From JBKHYJ01 sp046565505 (GTDB lineage: Bacteria; Acidobacteriota; Blastocatellia; UBA7656): a DNA stretch of 14,650 nucleotides. Position numbers and translations under genes: made by a program. Numbering within the stretch: the first letter of the stretch is position 1; the number at the start of each line of letters is the position of its first letter. Shown piece after piece: positions 13,182 to 14,650 of the stretch. The notes below the pieces were generated by a model. That model saw only the letters and a program-made list of their open reading frames with translations, was not told the DNA's origin and did no database searches. The DNA lies in NCBI GenBank assembly GCA_046565505.1, contig JBKHYJ010000048.1, positions 1 to 14,650 on the forward strand. The letters are read 5' to 3'.

Positions 13182-13940
13182 ATGATTATTCGGAAGTCGA
13201 AAGCCGAGATCGAGAAGATGAGGGCCGCGGGGCAGATCGTGGCCCGCGTGCTCAAGCGGCTCTCGGAGATGGTCGAGCCTGCCATAACGACCCGCGACCT
13301 CGACCATGAGGCGGAGCGGATGATCCGCGACGCCGGGGCGATACCGACTTTCAAAGGCTATCATGGTTACCCCGCTTCGATCTGCGCCTCCGTGAACGAC
13401 GAAGTGGTTCACGGCATACCTGGAAGCCGCAAGCTGCGCGAGGGCGACATCATCGGCATAGATTGTGGCGCGACCTACCAGGGGTACGTGGGCGATTCGG
13501 CCGTCACGGTCCCGGTCGGCAACATCCACGACGACGTGTGGAAGCTGGTTAACGCGACGCGCAAATCGCTTTACGCCGCCATTGAAAAGTGCCAGGTCGG
13601 CAACAGGCTCGGCGACGTGTGCAACGCGGTACAGGCGTATGTCGAACCGCTCGGCTATTCGGTCGTCAGGAACTATTGCGGGCATGGAATAGGCCGCGCG
13701 ATGCATGAAGAGCCGCAGGTCCCGAATTATGGCCGCACGGGCACGGGCCCCGTCCTCCGCGAAGGGTGGGTGATCGCCATCGAGCCTATGGTCAACCTCG
13801 GCAGGCATGACGTGAAGGTGCTCCCGGATGGCTGGACAGTGATAACTCTGGATGGGCGACCCTCGGCCCATTTCGAGCACACGATAGCGATCACGCAGGA
13901 CGGGCCGCAGGTATTAACCGAGCTTAACGGCGATCAGTAA
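13182..13940 (+). CDS. map: Type I methionine aminopeptidase
   Basis: Map removes the initiator methionine from nascent cytosolic proteins. The 252-residue single-domain enzyme has all five metal ligands of the pita-bread fold: Asp94, Asp105, His168, Glu201 and Glu232, plus the catalytic His77 in VVHGIP. It lacks an N-terminal zinc-finger or SH3-like extension, so it is type Ia. It follows adk as in many spc operons. No Shine-Dalgarno sequence is visible before ATG 13182; the upstream stretch is AT-rich (TTATTT). Confidence 0.97.
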   Translation: MIIRKSKAEIEKMRAAGQIVARVLKRLSEMVEPAITTRDLDHEAERMIRDAGAIPTFKGYHGYPASICASVNDEVVHGIPGSRKLREGDIIGIDCGATYQGYVGDSAVTVPVGNIHDDVWKLVNATRKSLYAAIEKCQVGNRLGDVCNAVQAYVEPLGYSVVRNYCGHGIGRAMHEEPQVPNYGRTGTGPVLREGWVIAIEPMVNLGRHDVKVLPDGWTVITLDGRPSAHFEHTIAITQDGPQVLTELNGDQ

Positions 13941-13976
13941 GCCGGGGCGGGCCGTATGGCCCGGCGGAAACCCGGC
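13941..13976 (+). repeat. Nested perfect hairpin directly after map
   Basis: The outer stem GCCGGG (13941-13946) pairs with CCCGGC (13971-13976), and the inner stem CGGGCC (13948-13953) pairs with GGCCCG (13958-13963) over a GTAT loop. It begins at the first base after the map stop and lies just upstream of the putative promoter. No T tract is present, so it is at most an imperfect transcription barrier. Confidence 0.5.
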
Positions 13977-13979
13977 AGG

Positions 13980-14008
13980 TTGCAAGCGCCGGCGGCGGGT
14001 GTTAAAAT
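13980..14008 (+). promoter_or_regulatory. Putative sigma70-type promoter for rpmJ-rpsM (alpha operon)
   Basis: TTGCAA (13980-13985) is separated by exactly 17 bases from TAAAAT (14003-14008), and the -10 box is preceded by TGT (14000-14002), an extended -10. The surrounding 14001-14040 is the most AT-rich non-repeat stretch between genes. A start of transcription near 14015 would leave a leader of about 58 bases before rpmJ. It occupies the gap where infA usually lies. Confidence 0.55.
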
Positions 14009-14072
14009 AATCGTTTCTTGCATACAACAAATTCCTAATAGTGCGCCCGCGTCGAGGGAAGGAAGAGTGGAA

Positions 14073-14186
14073 ATGAAAGTCAGGGCATCGGTAAAAAAAA
14101 TGTGCGACAACTGTAAGGTCATTCACCGCCGCGGCGTGGTGCGTGTGATCTGCACGAACCCAAAGCATAAGCAGCGACAAGGATAA
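14073..14186 (+). CDS. rpmJ: 50S ribosomal protein L36 (zinc form)
   Basis: This 37-residue protein is L36 (bL36), the smallest ribosomal protein, with the zinc ligands Cys11, Cys14, Cys27 and His32 in the standard CxxC-x12-C-x4-H spacing. The sequence MKVRASVKKMCDNCKV is close to consensus. The frame is open upstream to 13956, but ATG 14073 is the family start and follows an AGGAAG site. It belongs to the alpha operon together with rpsM; in most bacteria infA precedes it, here map does. Confidence 0.98.
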   Translation: MKVRASVKKMCDNCKVIHRRGVVRVICTNPKHKQRQG

Positions 14187-14234
14187 CGACATAAAGGCGC
14201 CGCACTCCCGCGCCTGTACCCGTACGGAGGAATA

Positions 14235-14618
14235 ATGGCACGCATATCAGGTGTAGACCTTCCGGCGAATAAGAGGGCCGAGATCGGTCTCACGTACATC
14301 TACGGCATCGGGCGCTCGCGCGCCAACAAGATATTGGGGGAGGCCGGCGTGAGCGTCGACCGGCGCATACGCGAGCTGACCGAGGACGAAGTCAACCGCA
14401 TCCGCACCATCATCGACCAGCAAGGGATGGTCGAGGGCGACTTGCGCAAGCAGGTGCAGATGGACATCAAGCGTCTGATGGACATCGGCTGCTACCGCGG
14501 CCTGCGCCACCGCCGCGGCCTGCCGGTCCGCGGGCAGCGCACGCACACAAACGCGCGCACGCGCAAAGGGCCGCGCCGCATGACGGTCGCCAAGAAGAAA
14601 GTGGCGGGCAAGAAGTAA
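14235..14618 (+). CDS. rpsM: 30S ribosomal protein S13
   Basis: This 127-residue protein is S13 (uS13), a 30S head protein contacting the P-site tRNA and bridging to L5. The start MARISGVDLPANKRAEIGLTYIYGIG, the GCYRGLRHRRGLPVRGQRTHTNARTRKG block and the lysine-rich tail AKKKVAGKK identify it. Length is normal. The strong GGAGG (14226-14230) precedes ATG 14235. The 32 bases after its stop end the window; rpsK is expected next. Confidence 0.98.
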   Translation: MARISGVDLPANKRAEIGLTYIYGIGRSRANKILGEAGVSVDRRIRELTEDEVNRIRTIIDQQGMVEGDLRKQVQMDIKRLMDIGCYRGLRHRRGLPVRGQRTHTNARTRKGPRRMTVAKKKVAGKK

Positions 14619-14650
14619 GGACTGAGCGACGAGCGCCGCGGGCCCGGGGG

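Noticed and set aside
13956..14072. 39-residue N-terminal extension of L36, or a remnant of infA
   Set aside because: L36 starts at MKVR in nearly all bacteria and no IF-1-like sequence is seen in any frame of the gap.

Overview
This is a high-GC bacterial chromosome segment holding one long, co-directional (+ strand) ribosomal protein cluster: the fused S10, spc and start of the alpha operons. It opens in the 3' end of tuf (EF-Tu), runs rpsJ-rplC-rplD-rplW-rplB-rpsS-rplV-rpsC-rplP-rpmC-rpsQ (S10 part), rplN-rplX-rplE-rpsN-rpsH-rplF-rplR-rpsE-rpmD-rplO-secY-adk-map (spc part) and rpmJ-rpsM (alpha part), and ends just before the expected rpsK. All 27 protein-coding genes (tuf partial) look intact. 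No RNA gene, CRISPR array, insertion sequence or antisense gene was found.

The organism is a bacterium. The tuf-rpsJ and secY-adk-map-rpmJ-rpsM orders, the zinc-binding (Cys4) forms of S14, L24 and L36, and the high GC would fit Acidobacteriota (for example a Blastocatellia-like lineage). That placement is tentative because no conserved marker was compared with a database. Ile ATA codons are surprisingly frequent for such a GC-rich sequence.

The gene products work together: the small- and large-subunit ribosomal proteins are made in roughly stoichiometric amounts, SecY is the membrane channel for exported nascent chains, Adk balances adenylate pools, and Map removes the initiator methionine.

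The unexpected content lies between the genes. Spacers are long for such an operon (commonly 50-147 nt). Five of them (rpsJ-rplC, rplW-rplB, rpsC-rplP, rplO-secY, adk-map) are filled by elements built on one plan: tandem, degenerate 7-bp units in one orientation, a GC-rich core, then the same 7-bp unit in inverted orientation, ending 9-15 nt before the next start codon. Three different heptamer sequences are used (GATGAAC, GATTTTG and TTGTCAG types), so the plan is shared but the sequence is not. Many other spacers carry GC-rich perfect inverted repeats. Further points are a ~60-residue acidic/hydrophobic N-terminal extension on S17, a long-form S14 that keeps the zinc site, and the absence of infA between map and rpmJ, where a plausible extended -10 promoter sits instead.
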